14,122 nt of DNA from an uncultured Collinsella sp. (GTDB lineage Bacteria > Actinomycetota > Coriobacteriia > Coriobacteriales > Coriobacteriaceae), in NCBI GenBank assembly GCA_900765185.1, contig CAAFQT010000228.1:1-14122 (forward strand), written 5' to 3'. Shown here in pieces: positions 1 to 7,260 of the stretch (position 1 is the stretch's first letter; every line of letters begins with the position of its first letter). A program made the translations under genes and the position numbers. The notes below the pieces were generated by a model. That model ran no database searches. It was not told the origin of the DNA and saw only the letters and a list, made by a program, of their open reading frames with translations.

Positions 1-1
1 A

Positions 2-685
2 CGCATCCTCCTGGTCGAAGATGACCTGACCGTTCAAAACCTCGTTTCGACCGCGCTTGACCTCCACGGCTATGTCGTGAGCAAGGTTTGCAACGGCCAG
101 GCCGCCATCATGGATGCGGTGTCGCACGGCCCCAGCCTCATCATGCTCGACCTCGGCCTTCCCGACATTGACGGTATCGAGGTCATCACGAAGATCCGAA
201 GCTGGTCGGCAGTCCCCATTATCGTCATTTCGGCGCGCACCGAAGATTCCGACAAGATTGCAGCACTTGACGCAGGGGCAGACGACTACCTCACCAAGTC
301 CTTTTCTGTGGATGAGTTGCTCGCGCGCGTCCGCGCGAATTTGAGGCGCTCCTCGATGGCGTCGAGCGAGTCGACAGAAGCGAGCACGTTCGACAACGGT
401 CCGCTGCATATCGACTACGCCGCGGGATACGCGACGAAAGACGGACGCGAGCTCTCGCTCACCCCAACCGAGTACAAATTGCTCGTCCTTCTGGCGAAAA
501 ACGTCGACAAGGTGCTCACCCACACCTTCATCACCCGCGAGATATGGGGCACGAGCTGGGACAGCGATCTGGCGAGCCTGCGCGTGTTCATGCGCACCCT
601 GCGCAAGAAGATCGAGGCAGACCCCTCTCATCCCAAGATGATTCAGACGCACATGGGTGTCGGGTACCGCATGCAGCGTCTCTAG
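2..685 (+). CDS. kdpE: KdpE-family OmpR-type response regulator (5' end cut by window edge)
   Basis: This is a two-component response regulator with an N-terminal receiver domain and a C-terminal OmpR-type winged helix. The reading frame is open from base 2, where it begins RILLVEDD, so only a few residues and the start codon lie outside the window; the internal GTG at base 77 is not the real start. In visible numbering the acidic pocket is D7-D8, the phospho-acceptor is D50 (in MLDLGLP) and the conserved lysine is K99. The motif DDYLTK, the SWSAVPIIVISAR stretch and the C-terminal GVGYRM all resemble KdpE, regulator of the Kdp potassium ATPase with sensor KdpD. The usual proline after the lysine is serine here (S100). 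No kdp genes are in view, so the potassium role rests on family resemblance. The gene converges on the flavin oxidoreductase across a long inverted repeat. Confidence 0.85.
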   Translation, partial: RILLVEDDLTVQNLVSTALDLHGYVVSKVCNGQAAIMDAVSHGPSLIMLDLGLPDIDGIEVITKIRSWSAVPIIVISARTEDSDKIAALDAGADDYLTKSFSVDELLARVRANLRRSSMASSESTEASTFDNGPLHIDYAAGYATKDGRELSLTPTEYKLLVLLAKNVDKVLTHTFITREIWGTSWDSDLASLRVFMRTLRKKIEADPSHPKMIQTHMGVGYRMQRL

Positions 686-776
686 CCCACCCCACAAAAA
701 GTTGCGGTGGAATACGGATTAGATAAGGCCTTTGACAGCCAAAACAGTCCGTATTTCACCGCAACTGATGGGTGGG
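686..776. repeat. Long imperfect inverted repeat between convergent genes, likely terminator
   Basis: The arms 701-718 and 748-765 form an 18-bp stem with a single G-T pair and a 29-base loop. A second, outer pair of arms (686-692 with 770-776, CCCACCC/GGGTGGG) encloses it. Read on the minus strand, the inner stem is followed directly by TTTTTG, so it can act as an intrinsic terminator for the flavin oxidoreductase, whose stop lies just to its right. On the plus strand there is no T-run, so termination of the response regulator gene is less certain. The length and loop are larger than a typical terminator, so it could also be a copy of a dispersed intergenic repeat. Confidence 0.7.
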
Positions 777-781
777 ATGGG

Positions 782-1999
782 TTAGAGGCCCAGATAGCTG
801 GTCATGCCTTCGACGGCGAGCTTGGCGCCTGCCACGGCATGAACCACGGTGAGCGGGCCGTTAACCACGTCGCCGGCGGCAAAGACGCCAGGCACGGTGG
901 TCATACCGCATTCATCGACCGAAAGAAGGCCGCGATGGTCGGTCTCCAGACCGCCCGTCGTAAGCACAAGCTTGTCCTTGGGCACCTGCGAAGCCGCAAT
1001 CACAACTGTGTCGGCAGACGCATGGTCGAGCTCTTCCTCGTAGCCCACCACATTGTTGTCCTCGTCAAAGATAGCCGTCTCGAACACCGGACCGCTATCG
1101 TCGATGGCACAGATCGCCTTGCCGCACACAATCTCGGCACCGTCAAGCTCGGTCAGCTCCACCTCGTCGTCAATTGCCGAGATGTGGCGCGAGCGGGCAT
1201 ACACGGTGACCTTACGAGCACCCGAGCGCAGCGCCGTGCGGGCCACATCCATGGCCACGTTACCGGCACCGATGACCGCCACATTCTGTCCGATCGCCAC
1301 GCTCGAAGGATCGACCAGGTAATCGATACCAAACAGCACGTTGCCGCGCGACTCGCCGGGAATACCCAGTTTGCGAGCTCGCCAGGTACCGGTGCCAACA
1401 AAAACCGCATCGTAGCCGTCGCGCAGCAGGTCGTCGATATGCAGCGCGCCACCGATGGTGGTCGAGGGGCGCACGCGCACGCCGAGCGAGCACATCACGT
1501 GGCGATACTTTTGCACGAGCGCACGGGGCAGGCGGAACTCGGGGATACCGTACTCCAGCACACCGCCGATCTCGGGGCGCTGCTCAAATACCGTGACGGC
1601 ACAGCCCAGCTGGGCCATCTTAATGGCCACGGTAATACCAGCGGGACCGGAACCGACCACAGCAATCTGTTTACCGCACGACGGTGCGGGCTTCCACTCC
1701 TTACGATCCAAATATGCCGTGGAGATATAGTTCTCGATGCTCGAGAAATGCACCGGCGCGCCCTTGCGGCCCTGGATGCAAGCGCCCTCGCACTGGCCCG
1801 AATGATTGCACACCACGGAGCAGACCGCGCTCATGGGATTGTTCTGGAACAGCAGCTCGCCCGCCTCTTCTAGACGACGCTGTTTGAACAGGTCGATGAC
1901 CTGCGGAATAGGCGTCTGAACCGGGCAGCCCTTAATCTGACAGAACGCCCTTTTACAACCTAGGCAACGATTCGCCTCTTCGACAATGTGGATAGCCAC
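782..1999 (-). CDS. GltD/NfnB-like NAD(P)-dependent FAD oxidoreductase with N-terminal Fe-S domain
   Basis: This 405-residue protein resembles the glutamate synthase small subunit and the large subunit of NADH-dependent ferredoxin:NADP oxidoreductase (NfnB/SudA). Residues 1 to about 100 form the GltD-type Fe-S domain, with C12-x2-C15-x4-C20-x4-C25-P and a second cysteine group in CSVVCNHSGQCEGAC. An FAD-binding GSGPAG and an NAD(P)-binding GAGNVAMD follow, and near the C-terminus comes the flavin-contacting GVFAAGDV. I chose the GTG start at 1999 because AAGGGGAG sits 4 bases upstream and relatives begin with the same (M)AIHIVEEANRC; a TTG at 2026 would add nine unsupported residues. No glutamate synthase large subunit or NfnA partner is adjacent, so electron donor and acceptor are open. 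It follows the pectin genes on the same strand but behind a hairpin, so co-transcription is uncertain. Confidence 0.85.
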   Translation of the reverse strand: MAIHIVEEANRCLGCKRAFCQIKGCPVQTPIPQVIDLFKQRRLEEAGELLFQNNPMSAVCSVVCNHSGQCEGACIQGRKGAPVHFSSIENYISTAYLDRKEWKPAPSCGKQIAVVGSGPAGITVAIKMAQLGCAVTVFEQRPEIGGVLEYGIPEFRLPRALVQKYRHVMCSLGVRVRPSTTIGGALHIDDLLRDGYDAVFVGTGTWRARKLGIPGESRGNVLFGIDYLVDPSSVAIGQNVAVIGAGNVAMDVARTALRSGARKVTVYARSRHISAIDDEVELTELDGAEIVCGKAICAIDDSGPVFETAIFDEDNNVVGYEEELDHASADTVVIAASQVPKDKLVLTTGGLETDHRGLLSVDECGMTTVPGVFAAGDVVNGPLTVVHAVAGAKLAVEGMTSYLGL

Positions 2000-2025
2000 G
2001 CAACTCCCCTTTTTAATGCAATCCA

Positions 2026-2064
2026 ATGGGGGCGACGATAAAGACCCTTCACCGCCGCCCCCAT
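2026..2064 (-). terminator. GC-rich hairpin after the TIM-barrel gene, candidate terminator
   Basis: Arms 2026-2037 and 2053-2064 (TGGGGGCG against CGCCCCCA at the base) pair over 12 positions with one imperfect pair, around a 15-base loop. It lies about 40 bases past the stop of the TIM-barrel gene and about 27 bases before the GTG start of the flavin oxidoreductase. There is no T-run after it, so it may be a weak terminator, a processing or stability hairpin, or a leader structure for the oxidoreductase. Confidence 0.45.
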
Positions 2065-2103
2065 ACAGGTAATCTCAATCTGCCGACACAGCAAAAGCCA
2101 ATG

Positions 2104-3018
2104 CTATAACTCGCGATGCGAAGCCCCGCAGCGAGCGGACATGTGCTCGAGTGTCGCCAGGCAGTCAGCCGCCGTCGCCGGCACACTGTTCTCGACCACG
2201 CAGGGAATCCCAGGGCAGGCGGCAGCCGCCCAGGCCACTACGGGCTCAAAGTCATAGAGGCCCGTCTCGCCCACGCCATGACACACCAGACGTGAACCCG
2301 TACCGTCGCACCAACCGGCTTCGTCCTCGTTATCAACGACCTCAAAATCCTTGGCGTGCAGCACGCGGATCTTGCTGCCGCATAAATAGAGCATGCGCGC
2401 GGTGATTTCCTGCGCTTCGTCAACGACGCTAGGGTGCAGCAGCGACACTGGGTCATAGATCACGCCGAGCGACGGGCTCGAGACGCGCTCCAGCACCTCA
2501 CGGCAGCGATCTGGCGTGTTGACCGTCTCGTTCCAACCGGGCTCGATCAGTATTTGCCCACCCACGGCCTCGGCCCGATCGCAGACGTGTGCGAGTCCGT
2601 CCATAAAAGCCTCGAGTGCCTCATCAGTCGTGCGGTCGTCAGCAACGCGGTTCTGCGCATTGGGGCGACCGGTCTCGGTACCCACCGGGCAGCCGCCGAG
2701 CATCTGGGCAAAGTTCAGGCATGCCTCGTACTCGGCAAAGTTATCCATGAGCTGTTGGCGATCGGGCGTCGCCAAATTCTTATAGCAGCCGAGCACGGCG
2801 ACCGAAACGCCCGACTCATCGAGCACGGCACGCAAATGGTCGGCAAGCTCGCGGGTCAGGCCGCCTCGATCGATCCCCATCGATGCGTAGAGCACCTTGC
2901 TCGGCAGCTGAATGCACGAAAAGCCCAGCTCTCCCGCCATGCGAATGCGTTCCTCGACGGTCCCCTGCGGAAGGTCGTGCAAACGTACGCCCGGAGTAAT
3001 AGCCCCCACGTTATTCAC
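2104..3018 (-). CDS. Sugar phosphate isomerase/epimerase family TIM-barrel protein
   Basis: The 304-residue protein belongs to the xylose isomerase-like / AP endonuclease 2 TIM-barrel superfamily. The four expected metal ligands appear in order: E159 (ILIEPGWNE), D189 (VIYDPVSLL), H221 (RVLHAKDF) and E276 (VVENS). It opens with a strand and helix typical of the fold (PGVRLHDLPQGTVEERIRMAGELGF). The start is GTG at 3018, giving an 8-bp overlap with the GH105 stop; GTG at 3009, ten bases after AAGGGA, is almost equally good. The frame stays open further upstream, but that stretch lies inside the GH105 gene and is not protein-like. Overlap with GH105 implies translational coupling and a related substrate, such as the unsaturated uronate released by GH105 or a derived keto sugar. 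The exact reaction cannot be read from the sequence. Confidence 0.8.
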   Translation of the reverse strand: MNNVGAITPGVRLHDLPQGTVEERIRMAGELGFSCIQLPSKVLYASMGIDRGGLTRELADHLRAVLDESGVSVAVLGCYKNLATPDRQQLMDNFAEYEACLNFAQMLGGCPVGTETGRPNAQNRVADDRTTDEALEAFMDGLAHVCDRAEAVGGQILIEPGWNETVNTPDRCREVLERVSSPSLGVIYDPVSLLHPSVVDEAQEITARMLYLCGSKIRVLHAKDFEVVDNEDEAGWCDGTGSRLVCHGVGETGLYDFEPVVAWAAAACPGIPCVVENSVPATAADCLATLEHMSARCGASHREL

Positions 3019-4249
3019 ATCCCTTATGAGCGTTGATGCCCGGGGTGTATCCGCCAAACGGGTCCTCGATGGAGCACACGCCCGAGGGGGCGAGCGGATC
3101 GCGCTTACCGGCCAGCTTGTCGTGATGCATGGTCTCGATATAGGCAAGCACCAGCGGCGCCACACCCTTTGCATCATTTTTGACCACGGGCTCGCTCATG
3201 TAGTAATCAAACGTGCCCTCGCGGTGCGCGGTGTTGCCCAGGCCCGCAACCAGGCAGATGTTGTCGAGCGCCAGCTGCCCGTCATACTCGGACAGGCAGG
3301 TCTCGCAGATGCCGTCGAAGGCGCGACGGCCGTACTGGTAGTAACGCTCGCCCAGCACGCCCAGACGCACGCCCTTCATGATGGCGTTGGCAAAGATGGC
3401 GCTGCCTGACTCCTCCAGGTAGTTGGGGGCGATATTGGGCAGGTTGATGACCTGGTGCCACATGCCGGTCTTCTCGTCCTGATACGGCAGCATGGCGTCG
3501 ATCAGATCGTGGAACATCTTGCGGATCTCGTCCTTCTCGGCCGACATCGAAGGCGGCATAAGCTCCCAAGTGTCGATGAGCGCCATGGCAAACCAGCCCT
3601 CGGCGCGCAGCCAGAAGTTAGCCGAAAGGCCGGTGACCGGGTCGCACCAGAACTGTTTGCGGCTCGCGTCGTAAGCGTGATAGTACAGACCGTTGAGGGG
3701 GGTGCGCCTCAGGTCATGGACAACCTGGAACATATGGAAGCTGTCCGAGCAGGCACGACGGTTGTGGAAGCTCAGCTCATACTGCATGTAGAACGGCTGC
3801 GCCATATACATGCCGTCGAGCCAGATCTGGTTGGGGTAGACGGCCTTGTGCCAAAACACGCCCTCTTTGGTACGCGGCTGGGTTTCGAGCTGACGATAGA
3901 TGGTATCCATGGCGGCGCGATACTTGGGCTTGCCCACCAGGTCATAGAGCTTGTAGAGGGTCTTGCCCGCATTGACGTTATCGAGGTTGTACTCCTGCGG
4001 GTTGTAATGCTTGATGGTGCCGTCGTCCTGGACAAAGAAATCGATATAGTCGTCGGCAAAGGTCAGGTAGCGCTGCTCACCCGTGATCTCGTACAGTTCG
4101 ATGAGCGCCTTGATCATGCAGCCGTCGATATAGTTCCAGGTGTTCTCCTTGCCGGCGCGAATCTTTTCGATATTCCAAGCCGGCGCCTGCGGCGTAGAGG
4201 TTTCGATCAACTGCTCGATATAACGGTCCAGGATTTGATTGCAACCCAT
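3011..4249 (-). CDS. GH105 unsaturated rhamnogalacturonyl/galacturonyl hydrolase (YteR/YesR-like)
   Basis: This 412-residue enzyme would remove the 4,5-unsaturated uronic acid left at the non-reducing end of pectin fragments after lyase cleavage. The fold is an (alpha/alpha)6 barrel. Landmarks match YteR with a two-residue offset: NLDNVNAGK (D90), WLDGMYMAQPF (catalytic D145), YYHAYD (H191) and WLRAEGWF (R215, W219). The ATG at 4249 was chosen because AGGGGA stands 5 bases upstream; the ATG at 4267 has no ribosome binding site. There is no signal peptide, so the enzyme is cytoplasmic. It is the first gene of a short unit with the overlapping TIM-barrel gene, behind its own double operator. 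GH105 normally works on lyase products, yet no polysaccharide lyase is in the window, so the lyase is encoded elsewhere or supplied by other microbes. Confidence 0.9.
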   Translation of the reverse strand: MGCNQILDRYIEQLIETSTPQAPAWNIEKIRAGKENTWNYIDGCMIKALIELYEITGEQRYLTFADDYIDFFVQDDGTIKHYNPQEYNLDNVNAGKTLYKLYDLVGKPKYRAAMDTIYRQLETQPRTKEGVFWHKAVYPNQIWLDGMYMAQPFYMQYELSFHNRRACSDSFHMFQVVHDLRRTPLNGLYYHAYDASRKQFWCDPVTGLSANFWLRAEGWFAMALIDTWELMPPSMSAEKDEIRKMFHDLIDAMLPYQDEKTGMWHQVINLPNIAPNYLEESGSAIFANAIMKGVRLGVLGERYYQYGRRAFDGICETCLSEYDGQLALDNICLVAGLGNTAHREGTFDYYMSEPVVKNDAKGVAPLVLAYIETMHHDKLAGKRDPLAPSGVCSIEDPFGGYTPGINAHKGCE

Positions 4250-4276
4250 TGCTGTCCCCTCTGACATAAACGATAG

Positions 4277-4288
4277 GTGAACGTTACC
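4277..4288. promoter_or_regulatory. Operator box 1 (GTGAACGTTACC) before GH105
   Basis: This is a near-copy of the palindrome GTGAACGTTCAC, with the extended left context ATAGGTGAACGTT shared with the box at 11682. It lies 28 bases before the GH105 start, at the expected transcription start of the candidate promoter. Its centre is 41 bp from box 2. Central CG and symmetry fit LacI-family regulators in general; no regulator gene is visible. Confidence 0.7.
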
Positions 4289-4291
4289 CCT

Positions 4292-4322
4292 AGTGTAACG
4301 CGAACGAGGAATATAGGGTGAA
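4292..4322 (-). promoter_or_regulatory. Candidate promoter of the GH105 operon
   Basis: On the minus strand a -35-like TTCACC (4317-4322) and a -10-like TACACT (4292-4297) are separated by 19 bases, longer than ideal. The -35 lies in operator box 2 and the expected start of transcription lies in box 1, the same arrangement as before the symporter gene. Support comes mainly from that parallel. Confidence 0.4.
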
Positions 4323-4342
4323 CGTTAACCCTATATTCCTCG
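4305..4342. promoter_or_regulatory. 38-bp near-perfect palindrome containing operator box 2
   Basis: The 15-base arms 4305-4319 and 4328-4342 are exact reverse complements (CGAGGAATATAGGGT on the left). The centre contains AACGTT, so the whole 38 bp is a palindrome with one mismatched pair (4320/4327). Operator box 2, GTGAACGTTAAC, is at 4318-4329. It begins 14 bases past the SGNH gene's stop, so in RNA it would also form a strong hairpin, but no T-run follows on the minus strand. It therefore looks like an operator for GH105 that may also protect or end the upstream transcript. Confidence 0.75.
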
Positions 4343-4356
4343 CGAACGGCAGACTT

Positions 4357-5025
4357 TTAGCGGCAAACGGCGGTGAGACCCGCGGCGATGCGATGCGCCA
4401 GGCGCTCATAGCCAGCCGGGCTGTAGTGCAGACCGTCCGGCATATAGAGCTCGCGGTGCTCCGGCAAAAACGGGCTGATACCGCTTTGCGCATACAGGTC
4501 AATCACCGGCACGGAGTAGCGGTCGCAGACCTCGAGCATCGCTCGCACGTAGGCGACCTGCGTCAACCCCAGGTGGTTGAGCTCGTCGCTTGCCGGGATA
4601 TCCTTCTCGTGCTTGCCGCTCGTCTTGCACGGCGTCATAAACACGAGCTTTGCCCGAGGCGAGCGCGCCGTGATGGTACGGATCAGGTAATCGAGTGCAC
4701 CATAGAACTCATGCACGTCCGTGCTGCCGAGCTCTCCAGGCGGCACGTTGCGGCTAAAGTCGTTGACGCCGCCAAAGACGATGTAGATATCGGCCGCATC
4801 GTCGATACCGTCAAGGCGCTCGACAAACGAATCGGTACGGTCGGCCTTGATGGCGATACGCGAACCCTTGATGCCAAAGTTCTCGACGACCGCGCCTCCC
4901 AGCAACGCGCCCAGATGCGAAGTCCAAGAGATGTCGTTGCCGCCTGCGCCGCATCCGTTATCGCCCCATGTGGTCGAATCGCCAAAGCAGCAAATGGTCG
5001 ATTCACTCAAACTCTTCGTTTCCAT
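4357..5025 (-). CDS. SGNH/GDSL-family hydrolase, probable (rhamno)galacturonan acetylesterase
   Basis: The 222-residue protein has the SGNH hydrolase blocks: block I CFGDSTTWG with nucleophile S17, block III GGVND with the oxyanion asparagine, and block V DGLH with D197 and H200 as the rest of the triad. The length is normal for a single-domain member. ATG at 5025 is preceded by GAGGAG with a 7-base spacer, which decides the start; there is no signal peptide. It lies 69 bases downstream of the pectin methylesterase fusion gene and is probably the last gene of that operon. By context it would remove acetyl groups from pectin fragments inside the cell; the family also includes arylesterases and lysophospholipases, so the substrate is inferred from the neighbours. 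Confidence 0.8.
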   Translation of the reverse strand: METKSLSESTICCFGDSTTWGDNGCGAGGNDISWTSHLGALLGGAVVENFGIKGSRIAIKADRTDSFVERLDGIDDAADIYIVFGGVNDFSRNVPPGELGSTDVHEFYGALDYLIRTITARSPRAKLVFMTPCKTSGKHEKDIPASDELNHLGLTQVAYVRAMLEVCDRYSVPVIDLYAQSGISPFLPEHRELYMPDGLHYSPAGYERLAHRIAAGLTAVCR

Positions 5026-5094
5026 AATCTTCTCCTCATCCGCCCATCGGCGGTCATACAGGAACGTACCGTTTATTCGCAGCATGCCGAGGGG

Positions 5095-7260
5095 CTATGC
5101 ACGGGCGCATTCCGCAACGTGCGAATCGAGCCATTCGATATCCTCGACAAGATGTGCCACGCCCAGATGGTGTTCACCCGGACACACCTCGTGCCGCAGG
5201 CCATCTCTGCGACCCAGCAACTTGTAGGCATCGCGCACGATCTCGAGCTGCTCGTCAACATTTTTCAGCCCGCGCGAACCGTTCAGATGATCCTCTTCGC
5301 AGCTTTGCACTAACAACGGGCGCGGCGCAATAAGCGAGGCAATATCGCCCATGTCGAGCAAGCGCCAAAGTCCGGGTGTGTAGTTGCAGCTGCAATTGCC
5401 ATTGAGATGCAGCAGCGAATCGTCGACACCGTACAGATAGCCCGAGACAAACGCCTTGCGCACACGCGGGTCGAGCGCCGCCAGATACAGCGTCATGTAT
5501 CCGCCGCCCGAAAAGCCAAAACAGCCCAGGTCGTCCATGGCAATGTCGCCGCGCGCCTCTAGGTAATCGATCAGACGCATGTTATCCCAGGCGTTGAGGC
5601 CCGCAACGGTAAGTCCCAGCGGCTCGGCCATGCGCGCCTGGTTTAGGCACGTGCCGCGCAGAAAGCTGTTCTCGTCATCGCCCTGACCCTTCCAGTCACG
5701 ACGGTATCCCCAACCGCGTGCGTCGGGGCAGACGGTCACGTAACCCATACGCGCCAAACGTAGACCGTAGTCGTAATTGAACTTACGCACAGCATCATCG
5801 ACCGCCGGCACGCCCGTCACGCCCGCAACACTTGCGGCGCCTGCTCCCTGATGGCCATGCGGGCAGATATAGCAACACTTGCGGCCGTGCGCATCGAGCT
5901 TAGGTGACTGCGGCTCGAGCAGGTAGAACGGCATCCAAACGTCGCGCTCCACCTGCAGCATCGCATGAGTACGCACGATGCCGCCGGCAACCCGAACGCG
6001 GCTGAGCTCACGAAGTTCAGTCGGGGCGCGGTCCATAAGCGAAAGACCCAAAACATCGTACAGACGAGTCCTGGTCGCAATCTTCCACGCCTCAAAGTCT
6101 GCAGGGGTCTTGCCCGCAAATGCGGCGGAGCGCCCCTCGCGCTTCAGCCGGGCACGCAGCGCAGGCTCGTCTTCGCAGTACGTCTCGATATGCACGGTGC
6201 GGCCATTGGCAGATAGCCCAGCCGTCTCCACCGCATCACCGTCGCCGCCCTCGGGATCCCAGCCGTCCGCACCGGCAAGCACCTGTTCGCGGGCGTACCC
6301 GGCGGCAGCCATCACATCGAGTTTATTCGCCCACGGCACCCAGCCGGTAGTATCGCCCGCCGGCCCATGCAGGATCGCGCCAGCATACTGCGCGCAGTTG
6401 TGCGCCGCCGGTTTATTCCAATCCCACCAGCCTTCGCGCTTGATATGTCGCCCCAGCCAACAATCGATCAGCGCAGTTTGCGCCCATTCGCGCCAAGGAC
6501 GGCCCAGGTAGACCGAATCCGGCGCCACGCCATCCGGTGCTGTAAACGAACAACCGTGGAACACAAATCCGTATGGCTCGCCTTTAGGCGTGGAGGCTGC
6601 CGTTACATACCCGTTGACATCCATATCGCGGTTGAGCGTGCGGATCTCGCACCCCTCAAAGTAGGCACGCGCGCCGCCAAAGATAAAGTCGACATCGCCC
6701 TCGATCCGGCAACGTCGAAAATACTGGCGCCCCACCCGGCGCGGCGCATACTGTTTGGGCCCTATGAACCCACCCGGTTTAGCCTCATGCGGCGGCAGCG
6801 GGCCCAAAAACAGTGTGTCCTGGTGCCCCTTAATGCAGCAAGCATCGACAACCAGACGGTCGCCATCGGCATACAGGGCAATCGCCTGACCGACCTCGCG
6901 CCCATCGCCCGCATCGTTTTCGATCGTGAGGTTTGCAAGCGTCACGTCATCGGCATCGACCAGGACCGTATACGTGCGGAAGGTGCCGAGCGTGCCGTCG
7001 ACGCCCGAGCCGTCCTCCGAAGGCATCTTGGCACCCAGGCCGCCCATGATACGCACGCTATCGGCCGTCTCTCCCTCAATCGTCACATGCGGGCGACGAA
7101 TCTCGACCCGCTCGCGGTACTCACCCGGCTCGACGCGAATCATCACCGGTTGCTCGACATCCGGATAGAGCTGATCGGCTGCCGCCAAGGCATCGGAAAT
7201 CGTTGGATACGCTCCTGCCGCAGCCCTCGAAACGCGCAGCGTATAGATACTTTCGCTCAT
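5095..7260 (-). CDS. Fusion: CE8 pectin methylesterase + alpha/beta-hydrolase esterase
   Basis: This is a 721-residue two-domain protein in one continuous frame. Residues about 1-330 form a right-handed beta-helix pectin methylesterase (CE8): GHQDT gives Q147 and D148, VDFIFG gives the nucleophile D191, and GRPW gives R254 and W256. The stretch between D148 and D191 is about 22 residues longer than in the Dickeya enzyme PemA. Residues about 350-721 form an alpha/beta-hydrolase with GFSGGG (S584), a CEEDH acid region near 656-657 and a terminal EHH (H697/H698). It resembles the large acetyl-xylan-esterase-like hydrolases; whether it removes acetyl or methyl groups is not clear. No signal peptide is present. 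The ATG overlaps the previous gene's stop (ATGA), implying coupling. The pairing suggests that two kinds of ester are removed from one imported oligosaccharide. Confidence 0.88.
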   Translation of the reverse strand: MSESIYTLRVSRAAAGAYPTISDALAAADQLYPDVEQPVMIRVEPGEYRERVEIRRPHVTIEGETADSVRIMGGLGAKMPSEDGSGVDGTLGTFRTYTVLVDADDVTLANLTIENDAGDGREVGQAIALYADGDRLVVDACCIKGHQDTLFLGPLPPHEAKPGGFIGPKQYAPRRVGRQYFRRCRIEGDVDFIFGGARAYFEGCEIRTLNRDMDVNGYVTAASTPKGEPYGFVFHGCSFTAPDGVAPDSVYLGRPWREWAQTALIDCWLGRHIKREGWWDWNKPAAHNCAQYAGAILHGPAGDTTGWVPWANKLDVMAAAGYAREQVLAGADGWDPEGGDGDAVETAGLSANGRTVHIETYCEDEPALRARLKREGRSAAFAGKTPADFEAWKIATRTRLYDVLGLSLMDRAPTELRELSRVRVAGGIVRTHAMLQVERDVWMPFYLLEPQSPKLDAHGRKCCYICPHGHQGAGAASVAGVTGVPAVDDAVRKFNYDYGLRLARMGYVTVCPDARGWGYRRDWKGQGDDENSFLRGTCLNQARMAEPLGLTVAGLNAWDNMRLIDYLEARGDIAMDDLGCFGFSGGGYMTLYLAALDPRVRKAFVSGYLYGVDDSLLHLNGNCSCNYTPGLWRLLDMGDIASLIAPRPLLVQSCEEDHLNGSRGLKNVDEQLEIVRDAYKLLGRRDGLRHEVCPGEHHLGVAHLVEDIEWLDSHVAECARA

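Noticed and set aside
707..1873. Long open frame on the + strand (388 codons) opposite the flavin oxidoreductase
   Set aside because: It is histidine-, arginine- and alanine-rich with no family resemblance, and is antisense to a gene with clear motifs; such frames are common in GC-rich coding DNA.
3019..3177. N-terminal extension of the TIM-barrel gene to 3177
   Set aside because: The extra 53 residues lie inside the GH105 coding region, are rich in Arg/Ser/Pro and do not fit the fold; the GTG at 3018 gives a normal length.
4250..4267. Earlier ATG start for GH105 at 4267
   Set aside because: It has no ribosome binding site, while the ATG at 4249 has AGGGGA at a proper distance and YteR-like residue numbering.
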